Source of the DNA: Plasmodium coatneyi
Taxonomy: Eukaryota > Apicomplexa > Aconoidasida > Haemosporida > Plasmodiidae
DNA: 64,000 nucleotides
Direction of reading: 5' to 3'
Assembly (NCBI RefSeq): GCF_001680005.1
Contig: NC_033569.1
Span: 1,178,001 to 1,242,000, forward strand
In this document: positions 13,060-27,600 of the stretch, piece after piece
Numbering within the stretch: the stretch's first letter is position 1
Layout: each line of letters opens with the position of its first letter
Program-made: the position numbers and the translations under genes
The notes under the pieces: generated by a model
What the model was told of the DNA's origin: nothing
The model's input: the letters and a program-made list of their open reading frames with translations, nothing else
Databases searched by the model: none

Positions 13060-15190
13060 ATAAAATAAATAATATAATCAATATAAAATTACACACCTTC
13101 TTTATGAATACCACGAATACCCTTAACAGGAAATCACAATTAAAAATATTATGTTAATTATTTTATAAAACAAAAATGTGTTATAATATATAGTAGAAAA
13201 GATATTGAATATTTAAAAAATATAATAAAATAAATATATGCTGTTAATTATTTAAAAAAAAGAAGGTAATTAATTTAAAAAAATATATAATAAAAATTAA
13301 CAAAAAATAATAATTAATATAAAAGATGTAACAATTTAAATTAATTAAATAAAATAATTAAGATAAATTATAATTAATTAAAAAAAATATATAAATAATA
13401 AATTAACATTTATTATTAAATATATAAATTAAATATTATATTTATAATATAATAATATTTACTAATTTTATAAAATAAATAATTTATTTAGTGTAGAATA
13501 AAATAATTAAATTAATTATTAAAATATACATTTTTATACTTATAACAAATAAGAATTAAATTAATTATAGAAAGTAATAATATTAAATTTTAAATATATT
13601 AAAAATGTAATAATTTTTATGATAATAAATATTAATTATATTAATAAAAAGTAAAATAAATATAATATAATTAATATAACATTTAATTAACAAAGAAATT
13701 AAATAATATTTTAAATTATAATTTTATATAAATAAAAAAAATAATTAAAAAATACATAAACGAAATTAATATATACAATAAATTAAAAGTTAAATATTAA
13801 ATATTAAACAAATTAATGCATAATATTTTAATTTAATAATTTATTTGATTTTTAAATATATTTATAAAATAATAAAATATATACAATATTAAAAAAATAG
13901 AATTTAATTCTATTATTTAAATAGATTTTTTTAATTACAAAATAAATAAATATATATATATATAAATGTTTATATGTAGTAATTTAATTAATTTATTTAA
14001 ATAAACTTAATATAGTAATTATGTGAATAATACAATGTGAATATATTTTAATTTATTATATATTTATACAAAATAAATAAATTAATTATTAGCTAATATT
14101 AATATATAAGTAAAAAAACTATTTATTATTATATATCTAAATAAAAAATCATTAATTTAATAACATTTTAATTATGTAATAGTTTTAGCGTGTTAAAATG
14201 ATTTAGGTATATTAATTATTATATTGAATTAAATTAATAAATATATTATATTTAATTTTATACTAAAACAAATTAATAATTAAATTCATATATTAATTTA
14301 TGTATATATTTAAAAAATAATTATAAATTATTTAATTCAAAAAAACAATATATATTATTTTATAACATATGTAAATTAAGATATTAAATTAATCAACAAT
14401 AATAAGTATTAATTCATCACTTATTTATTTAAATTAAATTATTTATTATTTTATTTATTTAATAATTAATTAAAAGGTAATATTGTGTAATTATTATGAT
14501 GAAATATATATTAAAAAAAAAATAATAATAATACATTAAATTTTAATTAATAGTTTAATAAATAAAGCATTAAATATATAAATAGTATATAATAAAACAT
14601 ATTTATTAATATCATAATTTTATTTTAATATAATATCATTACTAATATAATATAGATTAATTAAAATATTAATAAAAAACACAATTAAAAATGAAATATT
14701 CATTATAAAATTAAATTATTTTTAAGTAATAATTTATTTAAAATTAATATATATTATAATTAATTTAATATATTAATTGTTAATTTGAATAATTATTTGT
14801 TCATTATACATATATATTAATTATATTATATAATATTAATATTATTTATTTAATTAAGACATATATGTTTTATTATTTAATTAATATATATAATTTTATT
14901 TATTTATTTAAAAATAATATTATTTAATTGATTTTAGATTATTTTAAATTAATTATTATTTTATAAAATACAAATATATATTATTTATTTTATTTAATAT
15001 TATTATTCTTATTTAATAAAAATAATATAATAATTTAATATAATTAATTTTATTATCTCTTATTGTTATTATTTAATATTATTTAATTAAATTACTAATT
15101 ATATATATATATTTATTAATCATTTTATTATAATAAATAAATTTATATATTTAATTATTTTAATTTTATTTAATAAAAAAGGACAAGTTT
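13060..15190. other. Putative regional centromere core
   Basis: Over about 2.1 kb the sequence is almost only A and T, with many stretches of dozens of bases lacking any G or C. The length and composition match Plasmodium centromeres, which are known as single ~2-2.5 kb cores of about 97% A+T per chromosome, bound by CENH3. No open frame is present and I see no clear tandem unit by eye, only irregular TTAA/TAAT-type words. The flanks (11.1-13.0 and 15.2-19.6 kb) are gene-free and of intermediate composition, as expected for pericentromeric DNA. The edges are approximate. Confidence 0.88.
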
Positions 15191-18100
15191 ACATATTATA
15201 AGGAGCTTTTCCTTTTTATAAAATAAGTAAATTAAGCTTTTGAAGATTTAATATATTACCATTTTTAATAAAATAAATTATTTAATTATTTGTATTAAAT
15301 TTTAAATTAATGTACGCATTTAATAACATTATATTAGTTCTAAACATGTTCGAAGGACATCATTATTTAATTTGTTATGTACCAAAAATGAAATTATTAT
15401 ATTAATAAAAGGTTTCAACGAATTATGATACACATCATTCTCTATGGCACAAAGCTTCATGTTTATATGAATGCTATGCGAAATTATTTCATATTTTGTA
15501 AAATGAAGCTCAAGATAAAATGTTTATAATGAACCTTCTTTTTTATGTGAAGAAGGATATATCATATTGTTGTATGTAATTTGAGTATTCTTGCAGAATT
15601 ATTAAGTATTGTTCAATTCAGTATGACAAGAATAATCTTTAAAGAATGTTTTTCAACATAACAACTGCACTTATATCAAAAAAAAAAAAAAAAATTACGT
15701 TTGAAGAATAATTTCTGATAAAAACTTGGAACATTCTAGAAAAAGAGCGAAACCATCCAAAAATGTGCTGTCTTTTTTGTTGTATTTATATTTTATATAT
15801 TTCTTTTAATGTCTTCTAAACATCAATTAAACATGCATATTTTGCTTCCTTTTTTATATTTACAAGTACAAGATGTCCTATATGGTTAGGAACCATTTCT
15901 TTGCATTTCCAACTTATATGTCTTTTTCCTTTTTTCTTATATTTAAGATCTGTTACACCACGATTCCCTTTTTCCATAATAGAAAAAAAAAAAAAACAGT
16001 AATAAATGTTTTAAATTTGAGTTACATTTGCCAACTTTTTTGTTGGAGATTTATCATTTCTTTTTCAGCTTCGTTTAATTTATAAAATGCCATATACTTA
16101 TATTTTAGAACAATAATCATATGGTTTTTTCATTATGAAGAAACCTTTTTATTGTTTTGTTCTTAATAAACGTTTTTCATATATAGTTTTTACAACCTTT
16201 TCTTTTACATCTTATGGACAAAATGTTACAAAATGTTCTTCGAGGTTTTTAAGAGGTTTATTTGAGTCCCTGTACTTATTAATGTTGTCTTTTTAGTGTG
16301 CTGCCGTCTATAATATTTCTTATTAATGCATATATTTCATTTGATTTTAATATACTATATATTCATTTTTAAGAATTAGTATAAGGAGACCTTTAGATAG
16401 CAATTTTTCACGATTGAACACTTGTATACACTTTTACACTTAATTTTTATATTAAATGCTTCCATATAATTCTTAATAAAAAAATTATTTTAAAAAATGC
16501 ATTTATAAGGTTATCATGTGTTGGGCAGGGTATTAACAAATTCAAATATGTATATTCCGTGTTTTGTCACCTACACCCAAAAAATTTTCAAGGGTCATGC
16601 TAACACTAATGAACGAATTAATATTCGTTTTATATTTTTTAGGTTTGTACGTTTTATCTTTAAAAATGAATACATATTTATGTGTATATCATATGTAATT
16701 TTAATCTATTTTTTTCTATGACTACTTAGACATTCGTTCGACAAAATTTTTGTATGTGAATGATTTACTTACATTTTGAAATATTAAACCGATTTCCCCT
16801 TTGCTGTTATTGTGCGTTATACTTTAAACCGTTAAAAATTACTTACCCATTAATTACTGTGTTTATCATAAAACACTAATATGATAGTGAAGGGACGAAC
16901 AAAAATGGCAATCTTTGTAGTTATTACTCTGGCTCAATGAACCAAAGAAAATTTTTTAAAATTACCAGTCACCTGTAATGCCATTTCATTATGACACAAA
17001 TACTCCCCTTAAATGAATTAATAAATACATATAGAGTGAAAAAAAAATGTTTAACAAAACAATTCTGTTATGCTCATTTCGCCAAAAAGTTTATGATGGA
17101 TGGACGAAGTTGATAGAACTAAGAGAATGAACCATTTGAGGGTTAAAGGAAGGACAAGACAATAGAAATACATGTAAATTACAAATGCATTTTTATTTTT
17201 GTTAATCTTAAAGAGCGATTATTTTTAATAGTGAAAATTGCACAGAACAGCCGTTAGTACTATGCGTAAAAGGTGTAACGGAATTGTAAACATTGGTGTC
17301 TTTGTGATGGTTTTGGACAAAGAAGAGAAGACTGCACGGAAAAAGGTCAATTTTTCCGAAATCCTATCATATCATTCATATGCAGTTATATTATATTATT
17401 TATCATCTTTATGAAGGAAAAATTGCAAAAGGTCTCCATTTTTTAAATGAGCACTTATTTATTAGTTACATTTTTAGTGACACTTTATATACTTAAAATT
17501 TCAGCACATCAGTGTGTGTTTATGTAAGTGTCAACAAAATGGTATTTACTAATTACCATACCACAAAACTTAAGTAACAGCCTTATTTGCGAAAATCACT
17601 TTTATGTTATTTTTCCCTTTTATTTTTGAGGAAGCCTCCAGACAAAAAAAAAGCGGATAGTCTTATTTAAAAACGAAGAAACGTGTTCATACGTATTAGC
17701 GAAAACTTTACTTTTAGGTTCTTTTTTTTTCATTTTATACACATATTTTATGTTATTAATTTCACGATTTCAGAAAGAAATTAGGTATAAACGCGTGTAA
17801 CATGAAACAAAACACAAAAAACATAGAAGCAGTTGTTATTAGGTAAATAGTTAATGAGAGGGTTACGTAAAAACTGTAGCTAAGCCTAATTTACATTTGC
17901 CGAAGGTGAATATTTTTTCAGATATAATCCCTTTTTATATTATAAAGTGTACAAAACCAAGTACACAATTAGGAGAAAAGTAAAAATTATGTGCAATGCA
18001 ATAAAATAGTATTTGTTTTTTTTCACTTTGATGAAAAATGGGATAATAATCTTCATGTAAAATTGTGTTATATGTGCATTACGCGAGAGATTATTTAAAT

Positions 18101-19608
18101 AGTATGTTTTAATAAAAGGAAAAAAACAAATATAAATAAAGCATTTATCAGATGAATTCTATAGGATAGCGCAAAACTAAGAGCAATCTAAAAAATTAAT
18201 ATATTATATATATTTTTGCAGGAACTCACGAACATTTAACCAGGGTATATATATTTTTTGCGTTGGATAGCCAGAAAACGTCTTCTGTAAGAAAATATAA
18301 ACTGTTGTAAATTTTTTGGTAGGGGAAAAGTGTACGTTCACGTTAACAGCACATAGAGATGTTGTTTGCTATACATCTGGTGTTGTGATTTTTTTTTGCT
18401 TAAAAATGTGTCAATTCTTGCGGATAGGAGAAAAGAAAATATTTGACAAAAAAAAATGTTTGTGTGTATATTTAATGAGATGAACTAAATTGAAAAATTC
18501 AATAATTTAAAAGATTTTGCGCTCGTGTGTTCATTCGCTCTTTCGTGTGCTCGTGTGCTAATGGGCTCTCATTCTCTCGTGGAAAATTAAAAACAAGGAA
18601 CGGAAATTACACACACACACTTCTATTGAGCCTTTCGAAATTATTTATAAAGGTCCTCTTTATGTGAACCGTTCGTAATAATTCTTGTAAAATGAACAGA
18701 AAAAAGCTCTTCACAATTTACCATTTTTAAGGAAAAAGCGAGCGAAAGGGGTATAGGGGAAAGTTGTTTAAACTTCACACTTACACAATAGATGAGTATG
18801 GGGGTTATATTTAAAGCGGGTTCGTGTAAAATGAAAATTTCCCTTTATTATATACTTTCCCTATTAAAATAACAAATCTTAAGAAAATTTTATTTTAAAG
18901 TTCGTGCAAGCCAAATAATATGTACGTGTAAGGCTCATTTTTTTTTTTTTTTTTTTTGCACACGGAAAATATATATAATTTGTAGAAAAAAAATTTACAA
19001 AAAAAAAAGCTAGTTAATTAAAAAAATATATAAATTCACATTATATATATTCTTAAAGTTGAAGATTTTCCTCTTTTTTTTTTTTTGAAGTGATCTAATT
19101 TTTTCCTTTCTTTTTTTTGTAGATCTGTGTACTTGATTTGATTCTGCAGGCTTCTCTTTTTCCACTCACAAGTGATTTTCGATTGTTCATAAAAAGAAAA
19201 AAACGTTTGGTGCCGTAAATATATTGTTTAAAAAAAAAAAAAAAAATCATCTTTTTTTGCGTTTTTTTTTTGTCTTAAATTTGTTATTCTTATGTGAAGA
19301 ATTTACTGCATTTTAAAGTCTTATATGCGTACATGTGTTTACTTACGTGAAAGTATGTATACCTGTGCGCCTATATTTTAAGCGTAATTAAAAATACACC
19401 AATTTGATAACAGTGCTTAAGCGAATGGCCGCGCCTACATGTTTTTAGTTACTTTGTTTAAGTTCCTTTAAACGCCTACTTTTCAAGTTTTAAAATAAAA
19501 CCATTTTGTTATAATTCGCCCCTTTATTCATTCATTCGTTCGTTCACCAGTCCACCAACGCACCCAGTTGTTTATTTCACCCCTTTTTGTCGTTTAATTC
19601 TTTGCAAA
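15191..19608. other. Gene-free pericentromeric DNA, right side
   Basis: This is 4.4 kb of AT-rich but not pure A/T sequence with only scattered short open frames (70 aa at 15873, 67 aa at 16518), none with recognisable features. I see no tRNA-like cloverleaf and no obvious tandem array. The last ~600 bases, with several T-rich and A-rich runs near 18.9-19.3 kb, probably hold the promoter and leader of the gene starting at 19609. Confidence 0.55.
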
Positions 19609-20841
19609 ATGCGGTATTATGGTTCAACCTACAGGAAAGAATTAATTTTTTATAACAAGCGTATGAAGATGCTGTGGAAACAGATTTCGAAGGTGCCGAA
19701 CATGCTGTTGGGAAAGAGGGGCTTGCGAAAAGCAGTCTTAAGGTTCAGAGAAATAAAGCGAGCACTTAAATTGCTTCTCAAGCTGATACGTAGGGGTAAC
19801 ATCCACAAATTGTTAAACGGAGTGACAACCAAAATTATAAAATTGTGGGCGAAATGTGTAAATAATAGTAACGCAATCATGAAGCTGTGTAATGAGTACT
19901 ACAAGACTAGTGGTTTAAAAATTCCCATTTGTAATTTCTTTTTTAAAAATAAAATGATCAGCACAAAAATGGAGAAGTACAGCATCTCAACACCACGTTA
20001 TTATAAAAAAAAGAAAAATAACGGAGTGACAAATAAAACAAGTAAAAGCACACATGAAAGTATGTGCTCATCAAATCCAAATGATCATTATATAATTGAT
20101 CTATATAATGAAACACACATACAGACACCATTCAATGGCTCCTTCCTTTCGAAGAATAATGATTCTACGTGCGAATCGAATTATAACAGCACGCAGTCAA
20201 GCGATTGTGGAAGAACGAATGAAAATGAAGACTTAAACAGCAATTCATACTTAGATAATGACATGCCATCTTTACAAATCCTAGAATATGACGAAGACGA
20301 AGTGAATGAGAGCATAAAAAATTGCTACCTTTATAATGGCTATGTGAATGCAACTACGTATAAAAATTCCGAGGAATATAAATTTTTGAATCATCACTTA
20401 AATGAAGAAAAAAAAAAATGTGCAGATATAGCAATTGATGTATCTCCACAAAGTTACTACGATGAGCAACTTAAAAGAGGAAAAGACAAACGAGAGGCAT
20501 GTAGCCAAAGCAAACAGGGAGAAGATTCGGACCAAACGGATGCAGAGATAATGCAAACACAGAGAAGGAAACGAAAAAGAAAAAATAAAATATACGAAAT
20601 TTATAACTCAGAAACAACAATGACGCAAAATTTGTACTGCGAAAATTACTTAAACGAGAACTACTCCTCTTCGTACGATTGCTCCAGCGAATACAGTGAT
20701 GATGGCATTAGCGCGAATGATTTTACGGACAGCGATTTTGATGATAATTACTTCGAGGACGTTTTCGAAAATGACTTTGTGTGTAACTACAGTGTACACA
20801 GTTATGAAGCTATTCAAAGTGCTCAAGACGAATCAAGTTAA
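19609..20841 (+). CDS. Conserved Plasmodium-type hypothetical protein, basic N-terminus and acidic C-terminus
   Basis: Single exon, 410 residues, ATG 19609. Residues 1-110 are strongly basic and helical (many Lys/Arg with Leu/Ile spacing, such as RREIKRALKLLLKLIRRG-like content). The middle is Ser/Asn rich. A second basic patch RRKRKRKNK sits near residue 325, possibly a nuclear localisation signal. The last ~70 residues are rich in Asp, Glu, Ser and Tyr. I recognise no domain, signal peptide or membrane helix. It is the first gene right of the centromere and faces Rab2. The open frame is long for this AT-rich setting and has plausible composition, so I take the gene as real but its function as unknown. 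Confidence 0.75.
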   Translation: MRYYGSTYRKELIFYNKRMKMLWKQISKVPNMLLGKRGLRKAVLRFREIKRALKLLLKLIRRGNIHKLLNGVTTKIIKLWAKCVNNSNAIMKLCNEYYKTSGLKIPICNFFFKNKMISTKMEKYSISTPRYYKKKKNNGVTNKTSKSTHESMCSSNPNDHYIIDLYNETHIQTPFNGSFLSKNNDSTCESNYNSTQSSDCGRTNENEDLNSNSYLDNDMPSLQILEYDEDEVNESIKNCYLYNGYVNATTYKNSEEYKFLNHHLNEEKKKCADIAIDVSPQSYYDEQLKRGKDKREACSQSKQGEDSDQTDAEIMQTQRRKRKRKNKIYEIYNSETTMTQNLYCENYLNENYSSSYDCSSEYSDDGISANDFTDSDFDDNYFEDVFENDFVCNYSVHSYEAIQSAQDESS

Positions 20842-21559
20842 AACGTCAAAACGGGAAAAAAAAGCACAGCATGGAAATTTGGGGGCACACACAAAAAAAA
20901 AATAAAATAGTTAAACATAAACAATTGGGAATAAAAATAAACATTTAAACATATAAAAAGTCTACACATTTTTTGGCACATACGCCTCGTTATTGTCATT
21001 ACACATTCTTTTTTCTTTTTAAGTTACGTGTGCCCTACAGGCATGTAATACACCGTGAAGTTTTTTCCTTTTTTTTTCGTTTCCAATTTTTACGTTCCAT
21101 TTTTAAGTAAAGCAAAAGTAACACCATCACGTGCTACTTGCCACATGGTATACATCACACGCAACATACCGTATAACATTTATCCCAGTTATATTTTTAA
21201 AATATACTTCCCCTCACTGAGGGACTCGAAACGGGTGGGGGAAAAACAAAATGGGAAAGGTGCGGATACTTTGCGACTTGTTCGTTTCTTCATTTCTTCC
21301 TTATTTTAAATTTTAATAAATATATTTTAAGTAATTTCGAAGTAAAAAAAAAAAAAAAAAAAAAGCAAAGAGGGAGAACTTGCAATTTTGGATGAAAATG
21401 GACAAATTAATATACGTATACTAAAAAAGAAAAAAAGGTGAGAAGAACCAAGAATAACGCGTTAAATCATGTAATAAATTTTCATTAAAATATAACTTTT
21501 TAAAAAAAATTACCCAAATTTCGCTTTCTTTATGAAAAATGTTTAATTACAAAGAAGGT

Positions 21560-21690
21560 AAGTTATCAAAATGGATATCGCGGTGGATATCGACATGGAT
21601 ATCAAATGAATATCAACACGGGTATCAAATGGATATCAACACACAGGTATCAAATGGATATCATCAAAGATATCGAAATACTGTAAAAAA
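21560..21690. repeat. Degenerate GATATC-containing short tandem repeat
   Basis: The hexamer GATATC, or a near form such as GGTATC or AATATC, recurs every 12-24 bases in units like ATCAAATGGATATCAACAC. The array sits just beyond the stop of Rab2, in its presumed 3' UTR and the tail of the facing transcript. Confidence 0.7.
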
Positions 21691-21715
21691 GCAGGCCAGT
21701 AGTTACAACAAACGG

Positions 21716-23110
<1,395 letters not shown>

Positions 23111-24619
23111 TTTTTGTTTCTCTATTTCTTTGTTTCCTTGTTTCTTTTTTTGGGTTTCCTTGTTGCCTTGTTCCTTCGTTTCTATGTTTCTTTGCTTCTA
23201 TGTTTTGTTCTCTCTTGCTTCTTCTTAATATATTTGATTATCCTTTGAAACAGTTTATTATCATTGGGCAAAGGTATACTATGCTTAATCTATGAAGTTG
23301 CTGAAAATATTTAAAAACAATTGCAACTTTAAAAAGTCATAGCATTTAACTAAAAAGTGTTAAAATCTAATTTCTGACTTATTCTACAGTGACTCCTTCA
23401 CTTTTATCGTAGTATACATATTGATATATTACAAAAAAAAAAAAAAAATTTACACATGACACGCTAATGGTTTAGTATAAACAACTTATACGTTTTTTTT
23501 TAATTTTCCTGTCAAACAATTTTGCCTGCTGGCTGTTATTATATGCTTTTCAAACTTGGTACTTTAGTTAAACATGAAAACACAAATTTAAAGAATATGA
23601 AATGGTTTATATACAAACACGTGCGCCTTCGGCCATTATACATATATAGATATATTTTATTATATTATATATATTATTACCTCTGTCAAATTTCGTTTTC
23701 CTTACCACCCTCTGTTTTTTTTTTTTTTTTTTTTTTTTTACAAAAATATTTTTAAGCGAAAGAAAAGCAAAAACGATGAACTGCTATTTGCAATTTTGCG
23801 AATACGGAGTTATGCTATGCATTATGGGTACATACATATAACACGGATAAATTACGTAAATATATGTATTTTATGTATACAATACAGGGGGCGGCGCGCT
23901 TAACAAATATCCGCTTGTATATGCCTACGTATACGCATATATTGCGCGTATAATTAATAATGCAGTGCGCCCAGGCGCCATACAAATGTGAGTGTATATA
24001 TGTATACACGCTGAGTATGCTCGCTGTTGCAAAAAAATTACAAACGAAAGACCGTCGGAAAAAGCGAAGTTAAAAACAAACGTTGACACAAAGGCCAAGG
24101 GGGCAGTCCCCAAACCAAAAAACCCTTGCCGCAAATATACAATGCAATCACGAACAAAATGTAGAAAAATGTACAACTCTGCTTACGCGTATAAACAAAA
24201 CAGGCACTAAATGGAACACAGAAAAAAAAAAAAAAATATATAAAATACTTAATACATACTTGTTCAGTGTTCATCATGAAACGCTTCCCACAGGAGGGAC
24301 AAATGTGAAAGCTTTGTCACATGGGTAAACTGCGCAACTGATAACTGCGAAGAGTTCGTTTTTACGCTGAACTTTAAAAAAAAAAAAATACAAACTATTC
24401 AAGCGAACAAAACAACGAATCACCGCACGCAGTCTTCCCCACGACGCCACACAAACTCATCAGATTTGCCAAACGGGTGAACGTGAAAAAATGCTGCAAC
24501 GTCAGAACAAGATAAACAAATAGAGGAGTGTGACGAAACGGAGCTTTATAAACCCTGTTAAGGTGAAAACAGGCCAACCACACGCAAGACAGGTTCCACC
24601 CATTGGGGCTAAATTCATG
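23111..24619. other. Intergenic region upstream of Rab2
   Basis: Contains the Rab2 promoter side (T-rich CTTTGTTTC-like repeats at 23120-23220) and the 3' flank of the zinc-finger gene. Homopolymer runs lie near 23430, 23720 and 24230. Short frames on both strands have no recognisable content. Confidence 0.55.
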
Positions 24620-27600
24620 TCACCCCGTGCCGTATTCACCAAGTCTGCAAGAACGTGTGCGTGACCAGTTCATGACGTCAGGCTGAATTATATTATCCGT
24701 CGATACATCACATAATTGCTTAGTTGGCATTTTTGCAGAAATGCGTCTATTTTCATCCTCTTCAGATACGCTGTTGAACTGTTTTTTCAGCGATGCGTTG
24801 GATTTCTGTTCCGTTAAATGATTGTTCCCATTATGACCGGAGTCACCAACGTATGGCTTTTCCTTAGTAGGTACTTTTCCCTTAATGCTATTTTTGTTAA
24901 CACAGCTTACCGCCCCGTTACCACCTGTATTGCTTACACATGTTCCTCCTTTTACGTTTTTAGAATTCCGTAGTGATGCGTTGCATTGCGCTTTGCCCCT
25001 CTCCCGCACGTTAAGTTTGTTTCCTTCTTTTCTTCTGTTCGATGGGGTCTCTTTATTTTGGTTAATCTCATCATGACTTGTGGGGCAGTTGGTATCCTTC
25101 CCAATGGGGCATTTTATCTTCTTACAAAATTTTGCTTCATTCTTTTCATCGTCATTTTTTGTCTTTTTCCTTTTTACATTTTCTTTTCTGTTAATCATTT
25201 TAGCAGGCATCAGCTCAGCAACCCCTTTTGAAGGCACCACCTTCCTAACGTGTCCTCCCTGATCCAACGGCGCAGTGTTTTCCTCCCGTGCCTCTCCTAA
25301 CCTGCTGTCATGCACATGTACCGTGTCGTCTTTCATGTCATGTGTGTCTTTATCTTCTTCTACATTTCTTGCATGGACTAATTCGTCACTAGGGTTAAAT
25401 TCTTTTTCTTCATCCATGACCCTTGAAGGGGTGCTACTATTATTGCTGCTACTCTGGGGGTAATTTTCCTTGCTCTTACTGTTGTTGCCATTTTCTGCTT
25501 TATCTTCATTATGGTGACCATTTATGTTGCTACCCTCGTTAAGAAGGATCTCCTTCGAGTTGCATTCTTTTGTTTGTTCCTTTCCCTCCTCTAAGTGTTC
25601 TTTTATTTGCCCATCTTGTGAAGGTAAAATTGTTGGGGCAGAATTGCCTCTTGGCACGTCATTTACTTTTATCTTTTTTTTCGGTTGCCTATTTCGCGTC
25701 GTACAGTTTTCTGCACCCGTTTGGCCCTTTGTACCCACTTGCGTCGTGCATTTTTCATTCGTGTCTTTTTTATTTCTGCTCCGTTTGGCCTTTTTGTTCA
25801 CACGGAGTGGGGGGTTCACATCATTCTCATTACCACCCTCAGTAGATGCTGCGTTCGTTTGAGGGTTGTTTATCCGTTCTGATGAGGCTTTCTTTGCCGA
25901 GTGGGCCGTTTCATTGGCGTTTGCATCTGCAGTTGTAGGGTCAGCAATTGTGGGGTCAGTAGTTGTGGTATCAGCAGTTGTTGGGTTAGCAGTTGTGGGT
26001 TCAGCAGTTGTTGGGTTAGCAGTTGTGGGTTCAGCAGTTGTTGGGTTAGCAGTTGTTGGGTTAGCAGTTGTGGGTTCAGCAGTTGTAGGGTTAGCAGTTG
26101 TGGGTTCAGCAGTTGTAGGGTTAGCAGTTGTTGGGTTAGCAGTTGTGGGGTTAGCAGTTGTTGGGTTAGCAGTTGTGGGGTTAGCAGTTGTTGGGTTAGC
26201 AGTTGTGGGGTTAGCAGTTGTTGGGTTAGCAGTTGTGGGGTCTACGTCGTTCCTGTCCACCTTATTTGTGCATACCTTTCCTGGTTCTACCCTGGTTGTG
26301 CCTACCTCGCTCAGTTGCCCCGCCTCCCCTGAGCCGCTAACAATGAGAATCGCGTCATTTTCCTTTTTCCGTTCCGCGTCTGCTTTAACCTCCCGAAGAG
26401 CACTCAAGTTAATGAATATTTTATCATTGTGCTTTAAAATGTCGCAATCGTTGATGTTTATCAGTATATGATTCTTTGGGTTCAGCTGTCCTGTGCCTGC
26501 ATCTAGGCCTTTTGGCTTTTTCGTTCTTTTCCTTTTTGCGACATTGGCAGCGTCTTCATCGGTTCGTTCGTTGGCAATATTGGAGGTCAGCTGGTTAGCC
26601 ATATTAGTCTCCTTATGCATGGGCTCCAACCCCCTTTCGCCCATCGTTGCATACTCATCATTTCCCGAATTTTGCGGAATTTCTTCAATGGCAGTAATTC
26701 CACCTGCTGCATCTGAACCAATTTTTGCGTCATCTCCACGGGTGTCCCCATCTTCACCCTCTCTATCTTTGCCGTCTATCTCGTGAGAGATCACCTCACC
26801 TTCTATCTTCGGTTCATCCGTAGAACTGTTCTGTGCTTCCCCCGAAACTTTTAACCCATTCAGGTATTCTTGCAAAGTAGCACATTTAGGGTCTTTGTTA
26901 AGTATGGGTTCATCATATGCTAAAAAAGGGGAAAGAAGCTCGAAGGGTACAATAAAAAAAAAAAAAAAAAAAGACACCCATTTTAAATGGGATATATTTC
27001 AAATGACACGATAGTGAAAAAGAAGAAACAGAACGAGATACATGTCCTCGCACGTCGCCCCGTAACGCATGCCCGTCCGTTGGTTCCACCTGTATGGATA
27101 TTTGCCCAAACACATACCTGACTTAATCAGGGAGGAATACTTGGTCGAAACGGAACTTATGTTTTGTAAAAAGTGCTCAATAATGATCTCCTTCTCTGTA
27201 CATTCACTAAATGAAAATATTTTCTCGGGGAAAAAAAAACAAAACAATGATTCCAATTCTTCACATGTTAATAAATTCAAAGTTGCCACAAATTCTATTT
27301 CAAGTTTAATGAGTTCGTAATTATTACAACACTTCTTTGTGTGTTTTCTTTCGGGTTCTTCTCCTATTCCCCTTCTATCAAAAATTTCTGACCCACTTTG
27401 TGCTCTCCTTTGTGCACATTTTTCTGCGTTGAAATTGTTAATAAACTCTGACCGCTCATCTGCGTTCTTCTCGTTAAGCTTGCAAAAAAAAAGACAAAAA
27501 AAATATGAACACATGTACATGAATGGGGGCCAGTACGAGAGTTAATAGGGTGATACCCATATCCACCACGCACATGTAACAAATGCGCATTGACAATAGA

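Noticed and set aside
13060..15190. CRISPR-like, IS or other mobile element in the AT-rich block
   Set aside because: No regular direct repeats, terminal inverted repeats or transposase frame; composition and context fit a centromere.
15171..15220. Inverted repeat AAAAAGGA / TCCTTTTT at the right centromere edge
   Set aside because: Eight bases mostly of A/T, not significant on its own, and no counterpart seen at the left edge.
15534..15556. Seven-base stem CCTTCTT/AAGAAGG with a nine-base loop near the centromere
   Set aside because: Short hairpins are expected by chance in AT-rich DNA; no conserved context.
25935..26245. Interstitial telomere repeat, because GGGTTAGCAG units resemble the telomere motif
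   Set aside because: The period is 15, not 7, and the array is explained by an in-frame coding repeat.
25865..26471. Plus-strand 201-aa open frame rich in Val/Gly/Ala across the PTTA repeat
   Set aside because: It is the antisense shadow of the 15-base repeat of the minus-strand zinc-finger gene; a repeat of length divisible by three opens several frames.
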